Source: Pseudomonas alcaligenes
Lineage (GTDB): Bacteria > Pseudomonadota > Gammaproteobacteria > Pseudomonadales > Pseudomonadaceae
Assembly: GCF_014490745.1 (NCBI RefSeq)
Contig: NZ_LZEU01000001.1
Location: 3,995,501-4,059,500 of the forward strand
DNA: 64,000 bases
Direction of reading: 5' to 3'
Shown: in pieces, positions 38,381-46,816 of the stretch
Layout of the letters: the number at the start of each line of letters is the position of its first letter
Position numbering within the stretch: position 1 is the first letter of the stretch
Notes under the pieces: generated by a model
Told to the model about the DNA's origin: nothing
What the model saw: only the letters and a program-made list of their open reading frames with translations
Databases searched by the model: none
Position numbers and translations under genes: made by a program

Positions 38381-39436
38381 CTACGCCCCTGCCACACCAT
38401 CCCCACGCACCCGCAACTGCCCGTCCTCGACCAGCGCCAGCAGGCGGATCAGCGTCGGGTCATCCAGCAGGCACTCGGCAACCGCTGGCTCCAGCTCGGT
38501 GCGCACACGCCGTCCCAAGGCGCGCGCGCCGTAGCGCGGGTCATGCGCGCGGCATAGATGCTCCAGCGCCGTTTCATCCAGCAGCAGCGCCCTGCCCTGC
38601 TTGCCCAGGCGCTGGTTGAGCTTGCCCAGCTCGATCTCCAGCAAGGCCTCCAGCCACTCTTCCTCGATGCGCGCGAACCCCAGGATGCGATCGATGCGGT
38701 TGAGGAACTCCGGGTCGAAGTGGGCCTGCAGGGCCTGTTCGAGAATCGCCGGCTCGTCGCGCGGGGCCAGACCCAGCCAGCGCCGCCAGCCCTGCTGGAA
38801 GCGCTCGCGGTAACGCCGCGCGTCCTGGGCGCCAATGTTGCTGGTCATGAAGATCAGGCTGTTGCGAAAGTCGATGGTTCTGCTGCCGGCGGCCAGGGTC
38901 AAGCGGCCGTTCTCCAGCACGCCGAGCAGGCTGCGCAGGACTTCCCTGCCGGCCTTTTCCAGCTCGTCGAACAGCACGATGCCGGGGCGGCTGTAGCTAC
39001 CCTGGATCGCCTCGATATCAAACAGCGTGGTGCCTTCCTTACTGCCGACATAGCCGGGCGGCGCGCCGGTCAGCGCGGCGGCGTAGTGCTCCTGGGCCAG
39101 GGTGTGCATGTCGATGCGGCAGAAGGCGTCGGCGCGGCCGTGGATGGCCTGGGCCAGCAGGCGCACGATTTCGGTCTTGCCGACCCCGGTGGGGCCCATG
39201 AACAGGTTGACCGCCAGCGGCCGCTCGCGCTCGCCGATATCGGCCTTGACCACCTTGAGCAGCGATTCGACCTGCTCCAGCACGGCGTCCTGGCCGACGA
39301 TACGCGCGCGCAGCAGGCTCATCACCTGCGCCGGCTCGAACAGGAAGCGCGACTGCAGCGTGCCGGCTGGCAGCGGTACGCTGGCCTGGGCCAGGCGCTC
39401 GCGGTTGTGCTCGATCAGGTCGTTGGCAAAGGGCAT
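38381..39436 (-). CDS. amiB: AmiB-type single-domain ClpA/B-like AAA+ ATPase
   Basis: A 351-residue protein equal to one Clp-type AAA+ module. Walker A is GPTGVGKTE (81-89), pore loop GAPPGYVGSKEG, Walker B IVLFDELEKA (153-162), sensor 1 MTSNIG, and a D2-small domain with sensor 2 RYGARALGRRV. It has no Clp N-domain and no ClpP-binding loop that I can see. In P. aeruginosa, amiB follows amiE and encodes just such an ATPase, thought to act as a chaperone or energiser of amide uptake; its true role is not settled. It begins 7 bp after amiE. Confidence 0.85.
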   Translation of the reverse strand: MPFANDLIEHNRERLAQASVPLPAGTLQSRFLFEPAQVMSLLRARIVGQDAVLEQVESLLKVVKADIGERERPLAVNLFMGPTGVGKTEIVRLLAQAIHGRADAFCRIDMHTLAQEHYAAALTGAPPGYVGSKEGTTLFDIEAIQGSYSRPGIVLFDELEKAGREVLRSLLGVLENGRLTLAAGSRTIDFRNSLIFMTSNIGAQDARRYRERFQQGWRRWLGLAPRDEPAILEQALQAHFDPEFLNRIDRILGFARIEEEWLEALLEIELGKLNQRLGKQGRALLLDETALEHLCRAHDPRYGARALGRRVRTELEPAVAECLLDDPTLIRLLALVEDGQLRVRGDGVAGA

Positions 39437-39443
39437 GGGTGGT

Positions 39444-40487
39444 TCAACCTAGGCTCTTTTCCTGGCCCGGATGCGGCAGCTCGCCGACCGGGCAATCGGC
39501 CACGCCTATGGTCTTGCGGGTCATCTTCTCCACGTCGGCCTGGGCCTTCTGCGCATCCAGTACCCAGGTGCGGTAGAAGTCGAACGGGCAGTCGGCCACA
39601 CCCTTGTCGCCATCGCCGGAGTTGTACACGCCGGTGTAGCCGCGATGGAGCAGCTTGAACAGGTGGTTCTGCGACTGGTCGTTGGCGCGCGCATCGCGGA
39701 TCTGCGAGACCGACAACTGGGCGTACTGGATGCCCATTTCCTCCTCGCCGCATTCGCCGAGGGTGCGCCCGTCGAAGCCGATGATCGCGGAGTGGCCGAA
39801 GTAGCTGTACACGCCGTCGAAGCCGGCGGCGTTGGCCACCGCCACGTAGCAGTTGTTGGCCCAGGCCATGGTCTTGGCCATCAGCACCTGCTGCTCCTTG
39901 GCCGGGTACATGTAGCCCTGGCAGCGCACGATCAGCTCGGCGCCCCTCATCGCGCAGTCGCGCCAGATCTCCGGGTAGTTGCCGTCGTCGCAGATGATCA
40001 GGCTGATCTGCAGGCCCTTGGGCCCGCTGCTGACATAGGTGCGGTCGCCCGGATACCAGCCCTCGATCGGGCACCAGGGGATGCACTTGCGGTACTTCTG
40101 CGCGATCTCGCCCTGGTCGTTGATCAGGACGAGGGTGTTGTACGGCGCCTTGTGCGGGTGCTCCTCATGGCGCTCGCCGGTGAGCGAGAAGATGCCCCAG
40201 GTCTTCGCCTCGCGGCAGGCGGCGGAGAAGATCGCGGTCTCCTCGCCGGGGATGGTCGCGGCGGTGGCCATCATCTCGTCGTGGTCGTACATGATGCCCA
40301 TGGTGCTGTACTCGGGGAACACCACCAGGTCCATGCCCGGCAGGCCGAGCTTCATGCCCTTGATCATCGCAGCGATCTGGCGTGCGTTGTCGAGCACTTC
40401 GGCCTTGCTGTGCAAGCGCGGCATCTTGTAGTTGACGACGGCGACGCCGACGGTGTCCGGGCTGCTGGAAATATCGCCGTGACGCAT
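39444..40487 (-). CDS. amiE: Aliphatic amidase AmiE
   Basis: A 347-residue nitrilase-superfamily amidase that hydrolyses short aliphatic amides to acids and ammonia. It matches P. aeruginosa AmiE almost position by position (MRHGDISSS start; [32 protein letters not shown]). The catalytic triad is in the family positions: Glu59, Lys134 and Cys166. AGGAG precedes ATG 40487. In P. aeruginosa the operon is amiE-amiB-amiC-amiR-amiS with antitermination by AmiR under control of AmiC. Here amiC, amiR and amiS are missing from the neighbourhood. The gene lies with formamidase and a urea/amide importer, so control is probably different. Confidence 0.97.
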   Translation of the reverse strand: MRHGDISSSPDTVGVAVVNYKMPRLHSKAEVLDNARQIAAMIKGMKLGLPGMDLVVFPEYSTMGIMYDHDEMMATAATIPGEETAIFSAACREAKTWGIFSLTGERHEEHPHKAPYNTLVLINDQGEIAQKYRKCIPWCPIEGWYPGDRTYVSSGPKGLQISLIICDDGNYPEIWRDCAMRGAELIVRCQGYMYPAKEQQVLMAKTMAWANNCYVAVANAAGFDGVYSYFGHSAIIGFDGRTLGECGEEEMGIQYAQLSVSQIRDARANDQSQNHLFKLLHRGYTGVYNSGDGDKGVADCPFDFYRTWVLDAQKAQADVEKMTRKTIGVADCPVGELPHPGQEKSLG

Positions 40488-40499
40488 AGGATCTCCTCG

Positions 40500-40590
40500 C
40501 TGCGTAGGGTGGAAAAGCGTGAAGCGTTCCCACCAGGGATTCGGTCGTGCTGGTTGCTGGATTCCCGCGCAGGCGGGAACCCAATAAACA
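40500..40590. repeat. Two small palindromic repeats upstream of amiE
   Basis: GTAGGGTGGAAAAGCGTGAA with the paired TTCCCACC (about 40504-40533), and GATTCCCGC-GCAG-GCGGGAACC (about 40560-40581), are both hairpins of common Pseudomonas intergenic-repeat types. They fill most of the gap between amiE and the zinc-ribbon gene. Confidence 0.6.
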
Positions 40591-40593
40591 ACC

Positions 40594-40941
40594 TCAGTGG
40601 CTGATCATCCACGGCCGACCGGCCGGCTTGCCTTTCATGGCATGCGGGTTGGCCTTGGTCGGGGCCAGCGGTTTGTTCGGGGTGCAGCAACCGCAGCCCT
40701 TGGGGTGCTTGCGGCTCTGCTGGTATTCGTCGAGCGTCTGCGGCGCGTGGGCGCTACGCTCGTTGGCGGCGATGGCGCGGCGCTGGCTGCCGGACATGGT
40801 CGCCAGGCCCGGCGCGGAAAGGATCACCCGCGCGCTCGGCGTGCCGCAGTACGGGCAGTCGCAGGGTTGATCGCGCTCGGCCATGGGCCGTAGCAGGGTG
40901 AAGTCGCCGCAGTCGGCACAGTCGTATTCGTAGATCGGCAT
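40594..40941 (-). CDS. FmdB-type zinc-ribbon protein
   Basis: A 115-residue protein. The N-terminal zinc ribbon of the FmdB/CxxC family is clear: [20 protein letters not shown], then [14 protein letters not shown] longer tail ends in GCGCC and a basic stretch. The ATG at 40941 has AAGGAG upstream. In Methylophilus methylotrophus FmdB is encoded beside formamidase FmdA and was proposed as a regulator of it; the biochemical role is uncertain. It lies between amiE and fmdA on the same strand. Confidence 0.85.
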   Translation of the reverse strand: MPIYEYDCADCGDFTLLRPMAERDQPCDCPYCGTPSARVILSAPGLATMSGSQRRAIAANERSAHAPQTLDEYQQSRKHPKGCGCCTPNKPLAPTKANPHAMKGKPAGRPWMISH

Positions 40942-40960
40942 CGCAGACTCCTTGGTGATG

Positions 40961-40980
40961 CAGCGGCGTTGCCGCCGCTG
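40961..40980 (-). repeat. Small GC hairpin between fmdA and the zinc-ribbon gene
   Basis: CAGCGGCG-TTGC-CGCCGCTG, a perfect 8-bp stem about 20 bp before the zinc-ribbon start. It has no T-run; it may stabilise the fmdA mRNA end. Confidence 0.45.
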
Positions 40981-41072
40981 AACCGGCAGTGCGGTGTGAC
41001 AGCTTGCGAGTGTTCGCCACCCGGGCCGGGCTGAACGCCGTCCAGAGCCCCAGCCCTGCCCGGGTGAGGAAC

Positions 41073-42302
41073 TCACTTGTCCGGCGCGATGGGCAGGTCG
41101 ATGCTGCCGTCGAGGTACTTGGTCGGGCCGGAGGCGTTGGGGTTGATGTCGAAGTCGAAGATCTCGGTCGGCAGCCACAGGGTGGCGCAGGCGTTGGGCA
41201 CGTCGACCACGCCGCTGATATGCCCCTGCACCGGCGCCGAGCCGAGCAGCGCATAGCCCTGGGCCGGCGAGTAGCCGAACTTGGTCAGGTAGTTGATGGC
41301 GTTGAGGCAGGCCTGCTTGTAGGCGATGTTGACGTCGAGGTAGTGCTGCTTGCCGGCCTCGTCCACCGAGATGCCTTCGAAGATCAGGTAGTTCTTGTAG
41401 TTCGGCACGATCGGGCTGGGTTTGAAGATCGGGTTCTTGATCCCGTACTTGGCCATGCCGCCCTTGATCAGCTCGACCTTCATGTGCACCCAGCCGGCCA
41501 TTTCGATGGCGCCGCAGAAGGTGATTTCACCGTCGCCCTGGCTGAAGTGCAGGTCGCCCACCGACAGGCCGGCGCCGGCGACATAGACCGGGAAGAAGAT
41601 CTTCGAGCCGCGCGACAGATCCTTGATGTCGCAGTTGCCGCCATGCTCGCGCGGCGGCACGGTGCGCGCGCCGGTCAGGGCGGCCAGGTCGCGGGCTTCG
41701 CCCTTCATCTTGCCCATGTGTGCGGTCGGCGCCATCGGCGGGTTGGCCAGCGCCGGCACGCGGTGCGGGTCGGTGTCGATCAGCTCCTGCTCGCGCTTGT
41801 TCCAGTCGGCCAGCATCTTGTGATCCGGCAGGCAGCCGATCAGGCCGGGGTGAATCAGGCCGGCGAAGTTGACCCCCGGAATGTGCCGGCTGCTGGTGAA
41901 CATGCCCTTGAAGTCCCAGATGGCCTTCTGCGCCAGGGGGAAGTGATCGGTGAGGAAGCCACCGCCGTTCTGCTTGGAGAAGAAGCCGTTGAAGCCCCAC
42001 AGCGAATCGGGCTTGGCGCCGATGTCGAGCAGGTCGACCACCAGCAGGTCGCCCGGCTCGGCGCCATGCACACCGACCGGGCCGGACAGGTAATGCACGG
42101 TGGACAGGTCGACATCGCGCACATCGCTGGCGTCGTCGTTGTTCTTGATCGCGCCGGCGGTCCAGTCGTAGGTCTCGAGGATGAAGTCGTCACCCGGCTT
42201 GACCCAGCAGGCCATCGGGATGTCCGGGTGCCAGCGGTTGTGGATCTGCTCGTTTTCGGTGGCGGGCTGGTTGAGGTCGACCTTGATCAGCGTTTCGGTC
42301 AT
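41073..42302 (-). CDS. fmdA: Formamidase FmdA
   Basis: A 409-residue acetamidase/formamidase-family enzyme that hydrolyses formamide to formate and ammonia. Conserved blocks include HNRWHPDIPMACWVKPGDDF, the DWTAGAIKNNDDASDVRDVD region, GPVGVHGAEPGDLLVVD, HPGLIGCLP, PPREHGGNCDIKDLSRGSKI and VGDLHFSQGDGEITFCGAIE. It is the first gene of the fmdA, zinc ribbon, amiE, amiB series. About 90 bp upstream of its start lies the inverted repeat TACGTCGGATGACGTA, also seen between urtA and the sensor kinase. A GGCGCCATGGCGCC palindrome is in its leader (42335-42348). Confidence 0.96.
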   Translation of the reverse strand: MTETLIKVDLNQPATENEQIHNRWHPDIPMACWVKPGDDFILETYDWTAGAIKNNDDASDVRDVDLSTVHYLSGPVGVHGAEPGDLLVVDLLDIGAKPDSLWGFNGFFSKQNGGGFLTDHFPLAQKAIWDFKGMFTSSRHIPGVNFAGLIHPGLIGCLPDHKMLADWNKREQELIDTDPHRVPALANPPMAPTAHMGKMKGEARDLAALTGARTVPPREHGGNCDIKDLSRGSKIFFPVYVAGAGLSVGDLHFSQGDGEITFCGAIEMAGWVHMKVELIKGGMAKYGIKNPIFKPSPIVPNYKNYLIFEGISVDEAGKQHYLDVNIAYKQACLNAINYLTKFGYSPAQGYALLGSAPVQGHISGVVDVPNACATLWLPTEIFDFDINPNASGPTKYLDGSIDLPIAPDK

Positions 42303-42540
42303 GACAAAGCTCCTGAGACCATTGAGGGGGACTTGGCGCCATGGCGCCGGGGTACGGAGCTAGTCTTCAACGCGGCGGAGAATCGGCAAATACGTCGGAT
42401 GACGTAGTGGCAGAACGTAGTAGCCACAAGGCTTTGCAGCGTTTTCGCAGGACGAAAAAAGGCCGGCACGCACAGGCGTACCAGCCAGAAACAATGTGTC
42501 TCGCGCGCAGGGCGCACGCTCGACCTCAAGGCGTGACGCA
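42303..42540. other. Upstream region of fmdA
   Basis: No protein gene is seen. It holds the leader palindrome GGCGCC-AT-GGCGCC (42335-42348), the 16-bp operator candidate at 42391-42406, and a further ACGTAG half-site near 42415. I found no convincing -35/-10 and no sigma-54 type GG-N10-GC element. Confidence 0.5.
42391..42406. promoter_or_regulatory. Inverted repeat TACGTC-GGAT-GACGTA upstream of fmdA
   Basis: A perfect 6-4-6 inverted repeat, also readable as a 7-2-7 site with TAC ends, the arrangement known for NarL-family regulators. It is identical in both arms to the site at 48182-48197. The NarL/LuxR-type response regulator encoded at 51724 is the obvious candidate to bind it, which is inference. 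Confidence 0.65.
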
Positions 42541-42737
42541 GAACCGGTTTACGGTCTTCTGGACTAGAGCCAGGCAAGGCACAACGACCAACGGGAGTAA
42601 CAGCCTCAGGCTGGCCCGAAGGGTGAGCGCTAGCGAATCAAGCAGGCGAGGATGCGGAGTTTACGAGCTGTAAATGAGCAATCCGAGCCTGCTTTTAACG
42701 CGGCCTGGCCGACGGCCAGGAGATCGTGGGCCGGTTC
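42541..42737. repeat. 197-bp inverted-repeat element abutting urtE
   Basis: The left end GAACCGGTTTACGGTCTTCTGG (42541-42562) and the reverse complement of the right end (42716-42737) agree at 17 of 22 positions. The right end stops at the base before the urtE stop codon. The internal stretch 42648-42706 matches the core of the element at 19853-19999 at 51 of 59 positions. It has no coding capacity. Confidence 0.6.
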
Positions 42738-43427
42738 TCACACCGAGAGGTAACGGCTGATCGTCGCCTCGTCCACCTTGTCGCGGGTCTCCTCGACCAC
42801 GAACTTGCCCTTCTCGATGACCAGGAAACGGTCGGCGATTTCCATGGTGAACGACAGCACCTGCTCGGACACGACTATGGTCAGGTCGCGCAGGTTACGG
42901 ATCTCCTTCAGCTTGTGGGCAATGTCCTTGATGATCGATGGCTGGATGCCTTCGGTGGGCTCATCCAGCAGCAGCACCTTGGGGTTGGTCGCCAGCGCAC
43001 GGGCAATGGCCAGCTGCTGTTGCTGTCCGCCGGAGAGGTTGCCGCCCTTGCGCGCGCGCATCTCGTGCAGCACCGGGAACAGCGCATAGAGGTCATCCGG
43101 CACCTTGCCGCCGGCCGAGGCCGGCAGGCCGGTCTGGATGTTCTCCAGCACGGTCATGTGCGAGAAGATCATCCGCCCTTGCGGCACGTAGGCGATGCCG
43201 TGTTCGACACGCTGGTGGGTTTCCAGCTTGGACACGTCCTTGCCGTCGACCGTGATCTGCCCGCCCCATTGCGGCAACACGCCCATCAGGCTCTTGAACA
43301 GGGTGGTCTTGCCCATGCCGTTGCGACCCATGACCGCGACGATTTCCTTCTTCGCCACGTTGAGGTTGAGCTCGTGGAGGATCTGACTCTGGCCGTAGCC
43401 GGAAACGAGGTTGCTGATCTGGAACAT
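42738..43427 (-). CDS. urtE: Urea/amide ABC transporter ATPase UrtE
   Basis: A 229-residue LivF-type ATPase. Walker A is GRNGMGKTT (34-42), Q-loop VPQGRMIFSHMTV, signature LSGGQQQQLAIARAL, Walker B VLLLDEPTEGIQPS. The start at 43427 is chosen from AAGGAG at 8 nt. It is the last gene of urtABCDE. The set could carry urea or short amides: no urease genes are in the window, whereas formamidase and amidase are next door, and Methylophilus uses related FmdDEF proteins for amides. Confidence 0.9.
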   Translation of the reverse strand: MFQISNLVSGYGQSQILHELNLNVAKKEIVAVMGRNGMGKTTLFKSLMGVLPQWGGQITVDGKDVSKLETHQRVEHGIAYVPQGRMIFSHMTVLENIQTGLPASAGGKVPDDLYALFPVLHEMRARKGGNLSGGQQQQLAIARALATNPKVLLLDEPTEGIQPSIIKDIAHKLKEIRNLRDLTIVVSEQVLSFTMEIADRFLVIEKGKFVVEETRDKVDEATISRYLSV

Positions 43428-43489
43428 TAGCAATACTCCTTCAAAGGGCTCCAGCATCTGAGGCTGGCCGCCGCGCGTTCTGTCCCCAC

Positions 43490-43575
43490 TCCCCCTGGGA
43501 GAGGGTTAGGGTGAGGGGTAGGCAGCAAGTCACCCCTCACCCCCGGCCCCTCTCCCGGTGGGAGAGGGGAGCTGT
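43490..43575. repeat. Long imperfect palindrome between urtD and urtE
   Basis: GGGAGAGGGTTAGGGTGAGG (from about 43499) pairs with the CCCCTCACCCCCGGCCCCTC arm about 50 bp later, with a further CTCTCCC-GGTG-GGGAGAG hairpin at the end. This is a widespread GC-rich intergenic repeat type. Its placement inside the operon may reduce urtE expression relative to urtD. Confidence 0.65.
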
Positions 43576-43595
43576 CGGTGCACTCGCTTTAGCCT

Positions 43596-44353
<758 letters not shown>

Positions 44354-44357
<4 letters not shown>

Positions 44358-45538
44358 GGCGTGGTCTCCAGTTCACGAACGGGTTGCTTGGCGGGTGCCT
44401 TGGCGACGGGGGCACGAGGCTTGGCCTCGGCCTGGCCGAACACTTTCCGACCGACCGGGATGCGCGAGATCCACTTGCGCCCGTGGCTTTCCCACAGGCC
44501 GGCGATGCCGTTGGGGAAGTACATGACCACCACGATGAACAGGCCGCCCATCAGGTACAGCCACAGCTCGGGGAAGCTCTCGGAAAAGTAGGTCTTGCCG
44601 AAGCTCACCAGCAGCGTGCCGTACACCGCGCCGAGCAGCGACATGCGCCCGCCGACTGCGGCGAAGATGACCATCTCGATCGACGGCACGATGCCGACGA
44701 AGCTCGGCGACATGAAGCCGACCTGCAGGGCGAACATCGCCCCGCCGATGGCCGAGAACGCCGCCGCCACGCAGAACACGAAGATCTTGAAGCTGGCCAC
44801 GTCGTAGCCGGAGAAGCGCACGCGCTCTTCCTTGTCGCGCATGGCCATCAGCAGGCGGCCGAGCTTGGAGGTGAGGATGAAGCGCCCCAGCAGCACGCAA
44901 CCGAGCAGCAGGAAGGCGTTGACGAAGTAGAGGATGACCTTCGAGCTGTCCGGACGAATATCCCAGCCGAGCAGAGTCTTCAGGTCGGTGATGCCGTTGA
45001 CCCCACCGGTGAGGCCCTGCTGGCCGATGATCAGGATGGTCAGGATCGCCGCGATGGCCTGGGTGACGATGGAGAAGTACACGTCGCCGACGCGGCGCTT
45101 GAACATGGCGATGCCGATGATCAGCGCCAGCAGGGTCGGTACCGCCAGCACCGCCAGCAGGGTGAAGCTGAAGCTGTGGAACGGCTGCCACATCATCGGC
45201 AGCTCGGTGAGCTGGTTCCAGTCCATGAAGTCCGGAATACCGGGGGTCGACTGGATCTTGGTGCTCTCCGGGTCCGAGGCCTCGAGCTTGAGGAACATCG
45301 CCATGCAGTAACCGCCGAGGCCGAAGAAGATGCCCTGGCCGAGGCTGAGGATGCCGCCGTAACCCCAGCACAGCACCAGGCCGACGGCGACGAAGGCGTA
45401 GGTCAGGTACTTGCCGACCATGTTCAGGCGGAAGGTGTCCAGCGCCAGCGGGAACACCACCAGGATCAGCGTGGCCAGCACCAGCAGGCCGATGGCCCCC
45501 TGCTTGCCACCCAGCAGGCTTTCATATGCGTTTTTCAT
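44354..45538 (-). CDS. urtC: Urea/amide ABC transporter permease UrtC
   Basis: A 394-residue LivM-type permease with about ten membrane helices. GYGGILSLGQGIFFGLGGYC is the family signature, and the EAA-like loop is SKLGRLLMAMRDKEERVRFSGYDV. A Pro/Ala/Lys tail follows (EAKPRAPVAKAPAKQP). I chose ATG 45538; in-frame codons further upstream would read through the inserted repeat and give a non-conserved, Cys-rich leader. Confidence 0.92.
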
Positions 45539-45558
45539 CAGCAAATCCCCCAGCGCAC

Positions 45559-45702
45559 AAAAAGTCGCTTTGAACCGTAGCGAGCAGCTCCAGCTGCAAG
45601 AAGCCCGGAGCGCAGTGACGAAGGCGTACACGCAGTACGTCGAGGAAACGAGCACCGCGCGACGCCGCAGATGGAGCGCGCAGTAGGTTGAAAGTGACTT
45701 TT
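45559..45702. repeat. 144-bp inverted-repeat element between urtB and urtC
   Basis: The left end AAAAGTCGCTTTGAACC and the right end GGTTGAAAGTGACTTTT (45686-45702) are inverted copies agreeing at 15 of 17. The right end runs into the urtB stop codon. The interior differs from the elements at 19853 and 42541. It splits a gene pair that is normally adjacent and may carry or remove promoter or terminator signals. Confidence 0.65.
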
Positions 45703-46622
45703 CACTTGCGCACCTTGATCGAGAACAGGCCCTGCGGGCGCAGCATCAGGATCAGGATCACCGCCGACAGGGTCAGCACCTTGGCCATCGAGCCGGAGAG
45801 GAAGAACTCCATGATCGATTGCGCCTGGGCGATGGTGAACGCCGAGGCGATGGTGCCGAGCAGGCTGGCCGCGCCGCCGAAGACCACGGTGAGGAAGGTG
45901 TCGACTATGTACAGCGAACCCGCGGTCGGCCCTGTCGAGCCAATGGTGGTGAACGCCGCGCCGGCGACCCCGGCCACGCCACAGCCGAGGGCGAAGGTCA
46001 TGCGGTCGACCTTCCTGGTGTTGATCCCCACGGCGCGGCTCATCACCCGGTTCTGCATGGTGGCGCGCACCTGCAGGCCCCAGCGCGAGCGGTAGAGCAT
46101 GATGAAGAGGGTGGCGGTCAGCAGCAGGGTCAGGCCCATGACGAACAAGCCGTTCTTGGGAATGTCGATGGCCTCGGTGGGGTTCCACGAACCCATGATC
46201 CACTCAGGCATTTCCGCGCCGACTTCACGGGCGCCAAAGATCGAGCGGAAGGTCTGCTGCATCACCAGGGACAGGCCCCAGGTCGCCAGCAGGGTATCCA
46301 GCGGCCGGTGATAGAGCTTGCTGATCATCAGCCACTCGACCAGCCAACCGAGCGCTCCGGCGATCAGGAAGGAGGCGATGATGGCGAAGAAGAAGTAGTA
46401 CGGCTGCATGGCCGGGAAGTAGTGCAAGGTTGCCGAGGAAATGACGTAGGTGGTGTAGGCGCCGACGGTGAGAAATTCGCCGTGGGCCATGTTGATCACG
46501 CCCATCTGGCCGAAGATGATCGCCAGGCCCAGGGCCATCAGCAGCAGCACGCAGAACACCGACAGGCCGTTGAAACCCTGCATGACGGCAATCGCGCCAA
46601 ATTCGGAGAGTGAGACATCCAT
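45702..46622 (-). CDS. urtB: Urea/amide ABC transporter permease UrtB
   Basis: A 306-residue LivH-type permease. Conserved blocks are LMALGLAIIFGQMGVINMAHGEFLTVGAY, LYHRPLDTLLATWGLSLVMQQ and RATMQNRVMSRAVGINTRKVD (EAA-type loop), with about eight membrane helices. It partners UrtC. Its 3' end abuts an inserted element and its 5' side is separated from urtA by a REP pair. Confidence 0.92.
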   Translation of the reverse strand: MDVSLSEFGAIAVMQGFNGLSVFCVLLLMALGLAIIFGQMGVINMAHGEFLTVGAYTTYVISSATLHYFPAMQPYYFFFAIIASFLIAGALGWLVEWLMISKLYHRPLDTLLATWGLSLVMQQTFRSIFGAREVGAEMPEWIMGSWNPTEAIDIPKNGLFVMGLTLLLTATLFIMLYRSRWGLQVRATMQNRVMSRAVGINTRKVDRMTFALGCGVAGVAGAAFTTIGSTGPTAGSLYIVDTFLTVVFGGAASLLGTIASAFTIAQAQSIMEFFLSGSMAKVLTLSAVILILMLRPQGLFSIKVRK

Positions 46623-46690
46623 GGGGTGGGCTCCCGGTGGTGGAAGAGTGTTCAGGGCCTCGGACGAGGCCGGTGACGCGGAACTTCATG

Positions 46691-46774
46691 GGCAGGAGCC
46701 AGCTGGCTGGCGACCGGTACCCGCAGTGGGCCGACACGCCGGGCAGAGCGATCGCCAGTCAGCTGGCTCCTGCC
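46691..46774. repeat. REPIN-like pair of inverted REP sequences between urtA and urtB
   Basis: GGCAGGAGCCAGCTGGCTGG from 46691 and the inverted copy ending at 46774 (CAGTCAGCTGGCTCCTGCC) form 23-bp arms with one mismatch around a 38-nt centre. The AGGAGCCAGCTGGCTGGCGA core is the familiar Pseudomonas REP type. The gap of 194 bp between the two genes holds little else. It may protect the urtA mRNA from 3' decay. Confidence 0.8.
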
Positions 46775-46816
46775 GAAAGTGGCTGTGCGCAGGGCTGGGC
46801 CCTGCGCACGTGGGGC

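Noticed and set aside
38381..39436. Assignment as a fragment of clpB or clpA
   Set aside because: The gene is intact with its own start, linker and full AAA+ small domain, and the amiE neighbour fits AmiB.
42303..42450. Sigma-54 promoter upstream of fmdA
   Set aside because: TGGCTAC near 42425 on the minus strand looked promising, but the GG to GC spacing is 12, not 10.
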